Assembly (NCBI GenBank): GCA_045649205.1
Contig: JAZRPJ010000179.1
Coordinates: 1-44,726, forward strand
Source of the DNA: Flemingiibacterium sp045649205
GTDB taxonomy: Bacteria; Bacillota; Clostridia; Oscillospirales; CAG-272
Direction of reading: 5' to 3'
Length of the DNA stretch: 44,726 nucleotides
The notes under the pieces are model-generated. The model had not been told where the DNA came from, made no database searches, and saw only the letters and a program-made list of their open reading frames with translations. The position numbers were made by a program, and so were the translations under genes. Shown piece after piece: positions 8,113-16,625 of this stretch. Position 1 is the first letter of the stretch, and each line of letters opens with the position of its first letter.

Positions 8113-9030
8113 ATGCCAATAAAAATTCCGGCGGCACTGCCCGCTTTTGAAATCCTCGAGAACGAGAATATTTTCATAATGAGCCATTTTCGTGCGGAAC
8201 ATCAGGATATCCGCCCCCTGAAAATCGCAGTGCTCAATCTCATGCCCACAAAAATCACCACCGAAACCCAGCTTATCCGCCTTCTTTCCAACAGCTCCCT
8301 TCAAATTGAATTTACTCTGTTGCAGACCGCAACTCACCGCTCAAAGCATACCCCCGAGGAGCATATGCAGGCGTTTTATAAGAACTTCGACGATGTAAAA
8401 AACGAAAAATTCGACGGTCTTATAATCACCGGTGCACCCGTTGAAAATCTCGACTTCCACGAGGTCACATACTGGGACGAGCTCTGCGATATTATGGAAT
8501 GGTCAAAAACTCACGTCTTCTCTACCCTTCACATCTGCTGGGCGGCGCAGGCAGGACTTTACTATCATTACGGTGTACCGAAGTATCCTCTTGAAAAGAA
8601 AATGTTCGGTGTATTCAAGCATTATGCCCTCAACCAGAATCACCCTATTGTCCGCGGCTTTGATGAGATTTTCAATGCGCCCCACTCCCGTCATACGGGT
8701 ATTGCCGAGGAGGAAATCACAAAGATAAACGAGCTTTCCTTGGTGGCAAAGAGCGATGAGGCAGGACCTTACATAATCGCCGCAAAGGACTCCCGTATGC
8801 TGTTTGTTACAGGTCATTCCGAATATGATTATGACACCTTGGCAAAGGAATATTTCCGTGACCGCGATAAAGGTCTGCCCATTGAAATTCCGGTCAACTA
8901 TTTCCCCGATAACAATCCGGAAAACCGCCCCCCAAATGTTTGGAGAGGGCATGCAAATCTGCTTTTTTCCAACTGGCTCAATTATTTTGTTTATCAAAAC
9001 ACCCCATATGATCTGTCAAGCCTATCATAA
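8113..9030 (+). CDS. metA: Homoserine O-acetyltransferase, MetA type
   Basis: The 305-residue MetA-family enzyme activates homoserine for methionine synthesis in the cytoplasm. Catalytic residues fall at family positions: Cys142 in LHICWAAQAG, and His235 and Glu237 in VTGHSEYD. Position 111 is Glu (GAPVENLDF); established work on this family links Glu111 to acetyl-CoA and Gly111 to succinyl-CoA, so acetyl transfer is predicted despite the usual succinyltransferase label. The start is ATG 8113, placed by GGAGG 5 nt upstream and by the typical MPIKIP N-terminus; an upstream in-frame start at 8083 is rejected. It has its own promoter and terminator. Confidence 0.95.
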   Translation: MPIKIPAALPAFEILENENIFIMSHFRAEHQDIRPLKIAVLNLMPTKITTETQLIRLLSNSSLQIEFTLLQTATHRSKHTPEEHMQAFYKNFDDVKNEKFDGLIITGAPVENLDFHEVTYWDELCDIMEWSKTHVFSTLHICWAAQAGLYYHYGVPKYPLEKKMFGVFKHYALNQNHPIVRGFDEIFNAPHSRHTGIAEEEITKINELSLVAKSDEAGPYIIAAKDSRMLFVTGHSEYDYDTLAKEYFRDRDKGLPIEIPVNYFPDNNPENRPPNVWRGHANLLFSNWLNYFVYQNTPYDLSSLS

Positions 9031-9054
9031 AAATTTCAATACTGTAAAGAATAA

Positions 9055-9085
9055 TACCGTGGCATATGCCACGGTATATTTTTTC
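9055..9085 (+). terminator. Intrinsic terminator after metA
   Basis: A 9-bp perfect stem (TACCGTGGC with GCCACGGTA, loop ATAT) is followed by TATTTTTTC. It lies just upstream of the ribosome binding site of the next gene, so that gene may depend on read-through or an unseen promoter. Confidence 0.9.
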
Positions 9086-9104
9086 GAAAGGACAGATTTA
9101 CCCT

Positions 9105-9527
9105 ATGGATGCAAACGAAACACTCCTGCAGGAGCTTTATAAAAATACCACTATGGGTGGAGATTCTATAATCAACCTCATGGACAAGGTGGAAAACAAG
9201 GATATGCGCAGTGAGATGACAAACGAGCTTTCCCGGTACCGTGAATACACCAACCGCGTCACAAAGCTGTTAAATGATCGGGGCTTAAAGCCGGAAGAAC
9301 CCAGTATTGCGGCGAAAGCCGGCAGTAAGATCGGCATGGCATTCAACACCATGCTTGACACGACCACATCCCATATCGCCGAAATGATGATAAACGGCGC
9401 GACTATGGGAATCATTAACATCGAAAAGCAGTTAAACAACGGACCGGACGGTGAAGCACGCGAACTCGCCGAGGAAATTCTCGATTTTGAAAAGAGCACA
9501 TCTGACAATTTAGCCAGATTCCTTTAA
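9105..9527 (+). CDS. Small helical-bundle protein of unknown function
   Basis: The 140-residue soluble protein is predicted to be almost entirely helical, with heptad-like spacing and many Glu, Asp, Lys and Met residues. Segments such as ELSRYREYTNRV and EILDFEKSTSDNL recall ferritin-like or DUF2383/DUF892-type four-helix bundles. No complete di-metal ExxH pair is obvious, so no enzyme activity is claimed. The start is ATG 9105 with AAAGGA about 12 nt upstream; an earlier in-frame ATG at 9066 lies inside the metA terminator stem. It is followed by a strong bidirectional terminator. The gene is clearly real but its role is unknown. Confidence 0.75.
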   Translation: MDANETLLQELYKNTTMGGDSIINLMDKVENKDMRSEMTNELSRYREYTNRVTKLLNDRGLKPEEPSIAAKAGSKIGMAFNTMLDTTTSHIAEMMINGATMGIINIEKQLNNGPDGEARELAEEILDFEKSTSDNLARFL

Positions 9528-9541
9528 GCGAGCGCAAGTTA

Positions 9542-9577
9542 AAGGGGACGGAAAATCCGTCCCCTTAATTTATTTTT
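9542..9577. terminator. Terminator shared by the helical protein gene and spoVM
   Basis: An 11-bp stem (9542-9552 with 9556-9566, loop AAA) is followed in the plus direction by a T-rich tract. On the minus strand it sits directly after the spoVM stop codon and is followed by a weaker T tract. Confidence 0.85.
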
Positions 9578-9659
9578 TCGTGTTACTTTTCGGTATTCCG
9601 AATATCCGCCTGAGAAGCGGTACAAAAAGCTTCGGCGACTTCATGACAACGATTTTCAT
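9570..9659 (-). CDS. spoVM: Stage V sporulation protein M (spore coat anchoring peptide)
   Basis: This 29-residue frame has ATG at 9657-9659 and stop at 9570-9572, with AAAGGA upstream. The product begins MKIVVMKSPK and continues as an amphipathic helix LFVPLLRRIFG with a basic tail. It matches the plan of Bacillus SpoVM, whose KLPKFLGG segment and helix recognise the convex forespore membrane and recruit the coat ATPase SpoIVA. It lies just downstream of thiN, the same position as in B. subtilis (prkC-rsgA-rpe-thiN-spoVM). A promoter-like sequence overlaps the thiN stop. The gene is below usual length cutoffs, so it would normally go unannotated. It implies a spore-forming lineage. Confidence 0.85.
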   Translation of the reverse strand: MKIVVMKSPKLFVPLLRRIFGIPKSNTKK

Positions 9660-9713
9660 AGTATACGAATCCTTTCAGATAAGTAAAAGAAGCAGTGTTT
9701 CACGGCTCATTAC

Positions 9714-9743
9714 ATTTTATGCAGATCCTTATGAAACTGTCAA
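9714..9743 (-). promoter_or_regulatory. Putative promoter for spoVM
   Basis: On the minus strand TTGACA (9738-9743), overlapping the thiN stop codon, is followed after 18 nt by TAAAAT (9714-9719). The transcript would start about 50 nt before spoVM. It looks like a sigma-A site; I see no clear sigma-E -35 element. In B. subtilis spoVM has its own promoter. Confidence 0.5.
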
Positions 9744-10384
9744 TCCTCGCATTCAATTATAAGCAGCTTTCCTTCGTCAAGGGAAATCTCGGCGTAATCT
9801 TCGGTTATTTGGTTACTCACCGCATAGGTGTATTTTCTGGTGATTTCCGCATTGTCAAGTGGATAAAAAACGCCCTTTACGGAAACGCCGAGGCATTTGT
9901 CCGAAATCGACACTATGGAGATATATTTATATTTTCTCTCTAATTTGACGGTTTTCCTTTCGCCCCTCGCCATCAATAATTTGATGCGGTTTTTCCCGTC
10001 GCTCATAATAGGCTCTATTCCCTTTTCAGCTATGTATTCAAGCAGAAATATATTGGAGAGAGTATGGTCAACTCTACCGCCAAGTCCGCCGATAAGAAAA
10101 ATTCGTTCGGCACCTTTCGAAATAGCGATGTCCACCGCAAGCTGTGTATCCGTATCATCCTTTATGGGCGAAACCTTGATTTTTTCGATTTTGCCAAATC
10201 CCTCGGCACCAAGTGCGGATAAATCAAGGGAATCAAAATCACCGACCAATAAATCCGGAGTAATACCGAAGCGTTTAGCGGTGAGAAATCCGCTATCAGC
10301 TCCGATTACAAAGTCATCTCCGGAGGGAGCATCAGTAAGGGAATGAACCTCGCCGCCCGTAAAAATATAACAGTCTTTACTCAT
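9740..10384 (-). CDS. thiN: Thiamine pyrophosphokinase
   Basis: The 214-residue enzyme transfers pyrophosphate from ATP to thiamine, giving thiamine diphosphate. Family blocks are the GADSG segment (28-32), GDFDSL (48-53), the DDTDTQLA substrate block (76-83), and GGRVDHTLSN (102-111) with its essential Asp-His. The C-terminal beta domain covers about 140-214. The ATG at 10382-10384 overlaps the rsgA stop as ATGA, indicating translational coupling; an in-frame ATG at 10396 is less likely. It follows rsgA directly, without the rpe gene that separates them in B. subtilis. No TPP riboswitch is present. Confidence 0.93.
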   Translation of the reverse strand: MSKDCYIFTGGEVHSLTDAPSGDDFVIGADSGFLTAKRFGITPDLLVGDFDSLDLSALGAEGFGKIEKIKVSPIKDDTDTQLAVDIAISKGAERIFLIGGLGGRVDHTLSNIFLLEYIAEKGIEPIMSDGKNRIKLLMARGERKTVKLERKYKYISIVSISDKCLGVSVKGVFYPLDNAEITRKYTYAVSNQITEDYAEISLDEGKLLIIECED

Positions 10385-11400
10385 TTTTTGTCCCATTCAT
10401 GCTTGTTTTTTAACACCTCGTAAAATTCGAGGTAGCTTTTGTGTCTTTCCTCGGGAATCTCACCGGCTTTCACCGCCTCCACAATGGCGCATCCGTCCTC
10501 TTTGGTGTGGGTGCATTTTGTATACCGGCACTGTCCGATATAGGGTTCAAATTCCCTGAATACGTATGGCAGGTCCTGCTTGGTATAGAAATCAAACTGC
10601 ACAAAGTCAAGCATTCCGAATCCGGGAGTATCCGCCACATATCCGGTAGCCTCCGCACCAAACTGCTCGCTTAGTGGATACAACTCTACGTGACGGGTAG
10701 TATGCTTTCCGCGTTGATTCTTTTGGCTGATTTCACCCGTCGCAAGTCCCAATGACGGAAAAAGACGGTTCATAAGCGTGGATTTTCCAACGCCCGATGC
10801 ACCTGCAAAAGCTGACAGCTTGTCCCAGTGCTTCCGAATATATTCTTCAAGATGGGAGCTGTCCATAGCGAAGCCTTCGATAAATACTTCAAATCCGGCT
10901 TTTCTATAAATCGCAGCATACCTTTCAGCTGCTTCCGGTGCAATGTCCGCTTTGGTGATTATTATAACCGGCTCAATTCCTTTATGCTCGGCAATGGTAA
11001 TCAGCTTATCCACAGTAGACAGCGCAGGCTCCGGCTTTGCCGCCGCAAATACCGCAAATATTATGTCGAGATTCGCCATAGGTGGACGGATAAGCTCGTT
11101 CCTGCGCGGCAAGGCTTCATCAATCATAACTCCACCGACTGCGTCTTCACCTCTGCCGTTTTTGTCGGCAGCAGCATCCGATGCCGCCGCAAGAGCTGTA
11201 TCTATACGAAGGGAAACATCATCACCGATAAGCAGAGTGGTCTTCGAATGACGAAAAACGCCCCTGGCTTTGCAGAGTATCGTATCCCCATCCATGGGAA
11301 CTCCGTGACTTTTTAGTATTTCTCCATCACACGGAGATAGGCGGACTTCATAAAGTCCGCCAAGCCCTTTTATTATTTTACCGCTTAATTTCAGCTCCAT
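10381..11400 (-). CDS. rsgA: Ribosome small-subunit-dependent GTPase RsgA
   Basis: The 339-residue protein has an N-terminal OB-fold domain, a circularly permuted GTPase domain and a C-terminal zinc knuckle. The motif order shows the permutation: G4 TKAD (149-152), then G1 GASGVGKS (200-207), then G3 DTPG (257-260). Zinc ligands are Cys291, Cys296, His298 and Cys304. RsgA releases assembly factors in late 30S maturation. The OB-to-GTPase linker has a low-complexity stretch rich in Ala, Asp and Gly (about 70-90), slightly longer than usual. It overlaps thiN by 4 nt and follows prkC by 17 nt; in Firmicutes RsgA is a known PrkC substrate, consistent with the linkage. Confidence 0.95.
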   Translation of the reverse strand: MELKLSGKIIKGLGGLYEVRLSPCDGEILKSHGVPMDGDTILCKARGVFRHSKTTLLIGDDVSLRIDTALAAASDAAADKNGRGEDAVGGVMIDEALPRRNELIRPPMANLDIIFAVFAAAKPEPALSTVDKLITIAEHKGIEPVIIITKADIAPEAAERYAAIYRKAGFEVFIEGFAMDSSHLEEYIRKHWDKLSAFAGASGVGKSTLMNRLFPSLGLATGEISQKNQRGKHTTRHVELYPLSEQFGAEATGYVADTPGFGMLDFVQFDFYTKQDLPYVFREFEPYIGQCRYTKCTHTKEDGCAIVEAVKAGEIPEERHKSYLEFYEVLKNKHEWDKK

Positions 11401-11417
11401 AAATTACAGCCTTACTC

Positions 11418-13253
11418 CTAATTTATAAAGAATCCGGGCTTTCTTCCGCCTGCATCCCCACCGATATCATCGGTGACATCGTATAGAGTGTCATCCGGAT
11501 CACCGAGCCAGGGATCCTCCATAGTGTCGGCGGTTGTATCCTCCGTTTCGACCGGCTTCGGGCCAAGACTCATAACAAAGTCTATCTTACTTCCGGCGAT
11601 AACCTCTGTTCCCTCTTTCCGGCTCTGGCTGATTACACAGCCCACAGCAACGGTATCGTTATGCTCATGCGTAACCTCTCCAAGCTCAAGCTTGTTCGAT
11701 TCAAGCATCAGAGCTACCGTAGCTTCGTCGCATTTATAGAAATCAGGTATCTCCACATATTCAATATCCGGACCGCTGCTTACGTACAGTGTAACTGTGT
11801 CGCCGGCATTGAGGACGGTTCCTGCCTCCGGTTCAGTGCGAATTACATATCCGGCACTGATCGTATCGTGAACCTCTTTTACAATAACCGGAGTCAAACC
11901 AAGCTTGTTCTGAAGCTCAATTTTAACGTCCTGGGCTCTCTTGTAAGCATATTCCGGAAGCTTTTGAGTTTCAGCGCCAAGGCATACCGTGAGCGTAATT
12001 GTTTTTTTGTTGCCGATACTGTATTTCCACTGCGAACCGCCTTCGGGATCCTGTTCGATTATCTGATTACGCCCGGAGTCCGAATCGTATTCATACTTTA
12101 CTTCCACATTGTAGTATTTTGCCTCAAGCTGTGCTTCAAGCTCTTCGCTGTAAAACTGATTTACCAGGGTCGGTACATTCCGTATTTCAAAGTTATCGGA
12201 TGAGGTCATCTCGAAGAGCTTTGAGAGAATGACCGCCGCACTGATACAGCAAACAAGCATAAACGCCGTCGCAACACCTGCAATTACCGGGAACATTGAA
12301 CGGCTTGTCTTTCTCGGTCTTGTGAGCTTACGCACGTTGCCGGGAGTTTCGGGGGTGTTTAGTGAACCCATTTCCTCGGCAGTGGGCTCGGTTTTCGGCA
12401 TTTTGAAAATAGTTCTTGGATTGTTTTTTACCTGCGCCACATGGCGAAGCATCTGCGCCGCACTTTGGAAACGGTTGTCCGGATTTTTCTCCATAGCGCC
12501 AATAATAATCTGCTCAAGGCCTATAGGAAGGGATGAATTAAGCTCACGCGGAGGCTTCGGACGGTTCTTAACCTGCATAAGTGCAACGGTAACAGGGCTG
12601 TCCGCCACAAAGGGGAGCTTGCCCGTCGCCATTTCATACATGGTAACGCCGAGGGAATAGATATCGCTTCTTCGGTCAATAGTCTTTCCGCTTGCCTGCT
12701 CGGGGCTTATATAGAACACAGTTCCGATAGCCTTATCGGTCATAGTCACCGTTTCGGCATTTGGAAGCTTGGCAATACCGAAGTCCGCAACCTTGATGCT
12801 TCCGTTTTTAAGCATCATTATATTCTGCGGTTTAATGTCGCGGTGGACGATTCCCTTTTGATGGGCGTGCTCCAGAGCGAGAAGGATCTGCTCGGTTATT
12901 GAAATGATTTCGCTGTAGGGGAGTGTTCCTTTTTTGAGAATATAATTCTTGAGAGTAACACCCTCCACAAGCTCCATTACGATATATTTTAAGTCTTCTT
13001 TAACCGAAACGTCGTAAATATTTACGATGTTGGGGTGAGAAAGCATAGCTACCGCTTTACTTTCATTAATGAAGCGCTTTACGGACTGAACATCTTTGTT
13101 TATGTCATCCTTCAGCATCTTTACCGCAACATTTCTCCGCATGAGAAGATCGGCAGCCTCGAATACCACCGCCATACCGCCTATGCCGATTACTTTAATA
13201 ATTCTGTATCTTTTGTCAAAAACCTGACCTACATATTTTTCAAACGAATCCAT
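11418..13253 (-). CDS. prkC: PASTA-domain Ser/Thr protein kinase PrkC
   Basis: The 611-residue membrane kinase has a cytoplasmic Hanks-type domain (about 16-275): invariant Lys45, Glu64, HRDIKPQN with catalytic Asp139, DFG at 157-159, and a phosphorylatable TVTMTDKAIGT activation loop. A basic linker leads to one transmembrane helix (about 321-345). Three PASTA repeats follow (about 358-428, 430-495, 497-567), then an acidic Thr/Asp-rich tail. PASTA domains sense peptidoglycan fragments; PrkC controls spore germination and cell-wall homeostasis in Firmicutes. The start is 2 nt after the prpC stop, giving the usual phosphatase-kinase pair. Confidence 0.96.
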   Translation of the reverse strand: MDSFEKYVGQVFDKRYRIIKVIGIGGMAVVFEAADLLMRRNVAVKMLKDDINKDVQSVKRFINESKAVAMLSHPNIVNIYDVSVKEDLKYIVMELVEGVTLKNYILKKGTLPYSEIISITEQILLALEHAHQKGIVHRDIKPQNIMMLKNGSIKVADFGIAKLPNAETVTMTDKAIGTVFYISPEQASGKTIDRRSDIYSLGVTMYEMATGKLPFVADSPVTVALMQVKNRPKPPRELNSSLPIGLEQIIIGAMEKNPDNRFQSAAQMLRHVAQVKNNPRTIFKMPKTEPTAEEMGSLNTPETPGNVRKLTRPRKTSRSMFPVIAGVATAFMLVCCISAAVILSKLFEMTSSDNFEIRNVPTLVNQFYSEELEAQLEAKYYNVEVKYEYDSDSGRNQIIEQDPEGGSQWKYSIGNKKTITLTVCLGAETQKLPEYAYKRAQDVKIELQNKLGLTPVIVKEVHDTISAGYVIRTEPEAGTVLNAGDTVTLYVSSGPDIEYVEIPDFYKCDEATVALMLESNKLELGEVTHEHNDTVAVGCVISQSRKEGTEVIAGSKIDFVMSLGPKPVETEDTTADTMEDPWLGDPDDTLYDVTDDIGGDAGGRKPGFFIN

Positions 13254-13255
13254 GG

Positions 13256-14059
13256 TCAGCGCTCCTTTATATGTTTGACAAGGATCGCCGTTATGTTGTC
13301 AGGACCGCCGAGATCATTGGCAGCGGCGATAAGCTTATCGGTTTTGTCATGAAGCTCCGCTTCGATATCGGTTACGATATCTATATCAAGATCAGAGGTA
13401 ATTACAGAATAAATTTCCTCGTTTGAAAGCTGTCCCGAAAGTCCGTCAGAACAAAGAAGTATGTAGCACACGTCAAGACCTGCTAATTCTACAGAGAAAA
13501 TATCAGCTTCAAGATCGTCTTTTATTCCCACAGCTTTGGTAATGCGGTTTCTGAAGGGATGATTCTTTGCCTCCTCAACACTGAGAGAACCGCTGTCAAT
13601 AAGATGCTGTACATAGGAATGGTCATGTGTAATTTGTGTAAGTGTGCTGTCGGAAAGAAGATACAAACGGCTGTCGCCTACATTGATGACATAGGCAATA
13701 TCATCGCAGAACAAAGCGGCAACAAGGGTCGTACCCATGCCCTGATAGTCCTCCGATGTTAGAGATTTTTCATATACTGCCTTGTTGGCATCCTGCACAG
13801 CATCGTCAAGGATAATGCAGGCATCGTCGCTGGTCAAAGACATAATTCCCCCCTCGCCGATTTTCGCCGAGGTATAATTCATTACGCTATTTGTAAAGGC
13901 CTCAATAGCACATTCGCTGGCAATGTTTCCGCTTTTTGCACCGCCCATACCGTCGCAAACCACACACAGCGTTGCGTTCTGGCATATGGGGCGAATGATG
14001 TAGCTATCCTGATTCATGCTGCGAACCAGACCCATATCGCTTTTTCCGAAAAAGTTCAT
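13256..14059 (-). CDS. prpC: PP2C-type protein phosphatase PrpC
   Basis: The 267-residue phosphatase has the PP2C metal-binding blocks: SDMGLVRSMNQDS near the N-terminus, VCDGMGGAKSG with the Asp/Gly metal site, LCSDGL and GGPDNIT near the C-terminus. It removes phosphates placed by PrkC, and the two genes are 2 nt apart. It is slightly longer than the typical 240-250 residues because of a loop around LTSDDACIIL. The ATG at 14057-14059 lies behind AGAGGA at a longer-than-ideal distance. A 141-nt gap upstream may hold an internal promoter for prpC-prkC-rsgA-thiN. Confidence 0.95.
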   Translation of the reverse strand: MNFFGKSDMGLVRSMNQDSYIIRPICQNATLCVVCDGMGGAKSGNIASECAIEAFTNSVMNYTSAKIGEGGIMSLTSDDACIILDDAVQDANKAVYEKSLTSEDYQGMGTTLVAALFCDDIAYVINVGDSRLYLLSDSTLTQITHDHSYVQHLIDSGSLSVEEAKNHPFRNRITKAVGIKDDLEADIFSVELAGLDVCYILLCSDGLSGQLSNEEIYSVITSDLDIDIVTDIEAELHDKTDKLIAAANDLGGPDNITAILVKHIKER

Positions 14060-14200
14060 TTACACAATCATTCCTCTCATAAGTGAGCTAAAGAAAAAGA
14101 TTAACACAAATTATATGTACTGCACATAATGCTGTATCTTTTATTATATTACATATATATGGCACGAAAAAGAATAAAATCTCAAAATTTCATTAACAAA
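14060..14200 (-). promoter_or_regulatory. AT-rich gap with possible internal promoter before prpC
   Basis: Two TATAAT-type -10 boxes on the minus strand (14143-14148 and 14110-14115) lie in this gap, the largest within the yicC-to-thiN cluster. Neither has a good -35 at the right distance. A weak or alternative-sigma promoter for the kinase/phosphatase genes is possible. Confidence 0.35.
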
Positions 14201-15289
14201 TCAAATTTTCTGATTATTTTTCGCATCCGCATCAATTTTCGCACGCCGAAGCTGACCGCAGGAAGCGTTGATGTCACCGCCAAGCTTGCGTCTTACAGTT
14301 GCATTTATGCCAAGCGAATTTAAAGTATCCGCGAATTTTTTCACCGCATCCTTTGATGAGCGGGAAAATCCGCTTTCCGTAACCTCGTTTACGGGAATCA
14401 GGTTAACGTGGATGGGAAAGGGCTTTGAATTTTTATAGAGTCCGCGCTTTAGTGTATTTGCAAGCTTTTTGGCATATTCGGGCGAATCGTTTTTGCCGGA
14501 AATAAGAGTATATTCAAAGGATATTCGCCGCCCCGTTACCGCAAAATAATTTCGGCAGGCTTCAAGAAGTGCCCCAATATTCCACTTGTTGTTTATGGGC
14601 ATTATTTCGGAGCGTGTTTCGTCGTCCGCCGCATGGAGAGATATGGAGAGAGTTATCTGCAAATCGTGCTTTGCAAGCTCCTCTATCTTATCAACCAGTC
14701 CGCAGGTGGAGAGAGATATATGTCGGCTGCCTATGTTAAGACCGTTCTCATCCCCTACAAGCTCAAGAAATTTTAGGGTACTCTCAAAGTTGTCGAGAGG
14801 CTCTCCGATTCCCATCATAACAACGTTGGAAATGCGCTCTCCGATGTCATTTGATGCAACGATTATCTGCCCGATAAGCTCCGCCGGACGAAGCCTTCTA
14901 ACAAGACCGCCGATGGTGGAAGCACAGAATTTGCAGCCCATAAGACATCCGACCTCACTTGAGATGCAGATAGAATTGCCGTGCTTATACTTCATGACAA
15001 CGCACTCGATGACATTTCCGTCCCACAGCTCCATCAGATATTTCACCGTGCCGTCAAGCTTTGACACTAACTTCTGTTCAATCTTCGGGAAGTCGGCGAC
15101 GGCTACCTCATGAAGCCTGTCCCGAAGTTTCTTCGATATATCGGTCATCCCGTCGATACCTACGCCGCGGTGCAGCCAGGTGAAGATCTGCTTTGCCCTA
15201 TATTTAGGCTCACCGAGGGTCTGAAGAAAATCCGCAATCTCGGCAATATTCATTGATAAAAGGTCCGCTTTTTCGTTAAGTACCAGCAT
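14201..15289 (-). CDS. rlmN: Dual-specificity RNA methyltransferase RlmN
   Basis: The 362-residue radical-SAM methyltransferase makes 2-methyladenosine at A2503 of 23S rRNA and, in the family, A37 of some tRNAs. The Fe-S cluster cysteines are Cys115, Cys119 and Cys122 (CLMGCKFC). The methyl-carrying cysteine is Cys344 in SCGQLRR near the C-terminus. MMGIGEPLDN is the SAM-binding block, and LSTCGLV and LSISLHA are further family segments. An N-terminal helical RNA-binding domain spans about 1-90. The start has AGGA 5 nt upstream and is 8 nt after the rsmB stop. Confidence 0.96.
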   Translation of the reverse strand: MLVLNEKADLLSMNIAEIADFLQTLGEPKYRAKQIFTWLHRGVGIDGMTDISKKLRDRLHEVAVADFPKIEQKLVSKLDGTVKYLMELWDGNVIECVVMKYKHGNSICISSEVGCLMGCKFCASTIGGLVRRLRPAELIGQIIVASNDIGERISNVVMMGIGEPLDNFESTLKFLELVGDENGLNIGSRHISLSTCGLVDKIEELAKHDLQITLSISLHAADDETRSEIMPINNKWNIGALLEACRNYFAVTGRRISFEYTLISGKNDSPEYAKKLANTLKRGLYKNSKPFPIHVNLIPVNEVTESGFSRSSKDAVKKFADTLNSLGINATVRRKLGGDINASCGQLRRAKIDADAKNNQKI

Positions 15290-15296
15290 GATCGTC

Positions 15297-16625
15297 CTAT
15301 TTCTTTCTGAGTTTTGTTATGAAAAATCCGTCGGTTTTATGGATATGCGGAAGGAGAGTGACCATTCCGTCACGGCTTGAAATTTCACCCACTGTAAAAT
15401 CCTCGGGGATGAAAGAGTCATTCTCCGACAGGAAACGCTTTACCACACCTTTGTTCTCGTGGGAATTTATAGTGCAGGTAGTGTAGCAAAGTACACCGCC
15501 GGGCTTTACGTAATTTGCGCAGTTCGCAAGTATTGTATACTGCACCTCGGGAAGACGGCTGATCTCCGACGCGGATTTGTAACGTATCTCCGGCTTTTTT
15601 GCAATGACGCCAAGTCCCGAGCAAGGAGCATCGCATATAAGTAAATCGGCAGACTCGGAAAGCTCACTGAAAAATTTTCCGCCGTCCCTTTCGCCGGTTT
15701 CGATAATGTCAATGGACAGCCTCTCTGCGCCGCCCCTGATAAGCGACAGCTTGTTTTTATGCAAATCAAAGCTCATTACCTTGCCGCGGTTTTCCATAAG
15801 TATCGCCGCGCTGAAGCTCTTTCCGCCGGGGCAGGCACAGGCATCAATTACCGTATCGCCCGGTTTCGGCGATGCTGCTATAATGGCAATCTGCGAGGCC
15901 TCATCCTGAATGAACACCTTACCCTCATCTATGAGCTTTGCCGCGAAGGGAGTGAGTTTTTTGTCCGTCAGCCTTATGCCAAAGGGAGAATTTTCAGTTG
16001 GAATCCCATTAACGCCCTCTTTTTCGAGCGCTTCAAGAACTTCATCCCGTGTGTTTTTTAAAGTGTTCACCCGAAGGGTTATGTCAGGAGTTTCCTCAAA
16101 AGCCGCAAGCACCGCTTCCGGGTCACTAACGGATCTTGACAGAATTTCCACCACATCTTTGCCGCAGGAATATCTGACGGAAAGGTAGCTTGTAATATCG
16201 CTTTTATCCGGGTACGGAAGCTTATCCTTGCCGTATTCACGGAGAAATCCGCGAAGGATGGCGTTGACAAATCCCCCTGCCCGAGTATACTTTTTAGCGA
16301 TATTTACCGTTTCATTTACAGCGGCACTTTCCGGTACTCGGTCGAGCCATATAAGCTGATACAGCCCCAAGCGAAGAAGAGTCATAACACTTGCATCAAG
16401 CTCGGAAACCGGCTTCGAAGACAGCTTTGAAATGATATGATCAAGGGTGATCTTCCGCTCGATTATGCCGTAAACAAGGGTGGTATAAAGCCCTTTTTCC
16501 GCACCTTCAAGGGCAAATTTCTTAATGGCAGCATCAATTTCAAGATTGGAATATTTTTTGTCCCGCTCACAAAGCATCAGCGAAGAAAATGCCGCTTCTC
16601 TTGCAGAAATTTTACGCTTTTCCAT
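15297..16625 (-). CDS. rsmB: 16S rRNA (cytosine-967) C5-methyltransferase RsmB
   Basis: The 442-residue protein has an N-terminal NusB-like RNA-binding domain (about 1-135) and a C-terminal Rossmann methyltransferase domain. The SAM-binding motif is DACACPGGKS (261-270). Both m5C-enzyme cysteines are present: Cys335 in DAPCSGLG and Cys384 in TTCT. It methylates C967 of 16S rRNA. The ATG at 16623-16625 directly abuts the yugP stop codon, and rlmN follows after 8 nt, matching the fmt-rsmB-rlmN order of Firmicutes. Confidence 0.95.
   Translation of the reverse strand: MEKRKISAREAAFSSLMLCERDKKYSNLEIDAAIKKFALEGAEKGLYTTLVYGIIERKITLDHIISKLSSKPVSELDASVMTLLRLGLYQLIWLDRVPESAAVNETVNIAKKYTRAGGFVNAILRGFLREYGKDKLPYPDKSDITSYLSVRYSCGKDVVEILSRSVSDPEAVLAAFEETPDITLRVNTLKNTRDEVLEALEKEGVNGIPTENSPFGIRLTDKKLTPFAAKLIDEGKVFIQDEASQIAIIAASPKPGDTVIDACACPGGKSFSAAILMENRGKVMSFDLHKNKLSLIRGGAERLSIDIIETGERDGGKFFSELSESADLLICDAPCSGLGVIAKKPEIRYKSASEISRLPEVQYTILANCANYVKPGGVLCYTTCTINSHENKGVVKRFLSENDSFIPEDFTVGEISSRDGMVTLLPHIHKTDGFFITKLRKK

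Noticed and set aside
9580..9762. 60-codon plus-strand frame in the gap before thiN
   Set aside because: It lies antisense to spoVM and the end of thiN, has no ribosome binding site and no recognisable protein features.
10385..10400. TPP riboswitch before thiN
   Set aside because: thiN overlaps rsgA by 4 nt; there is no leader to hold one.
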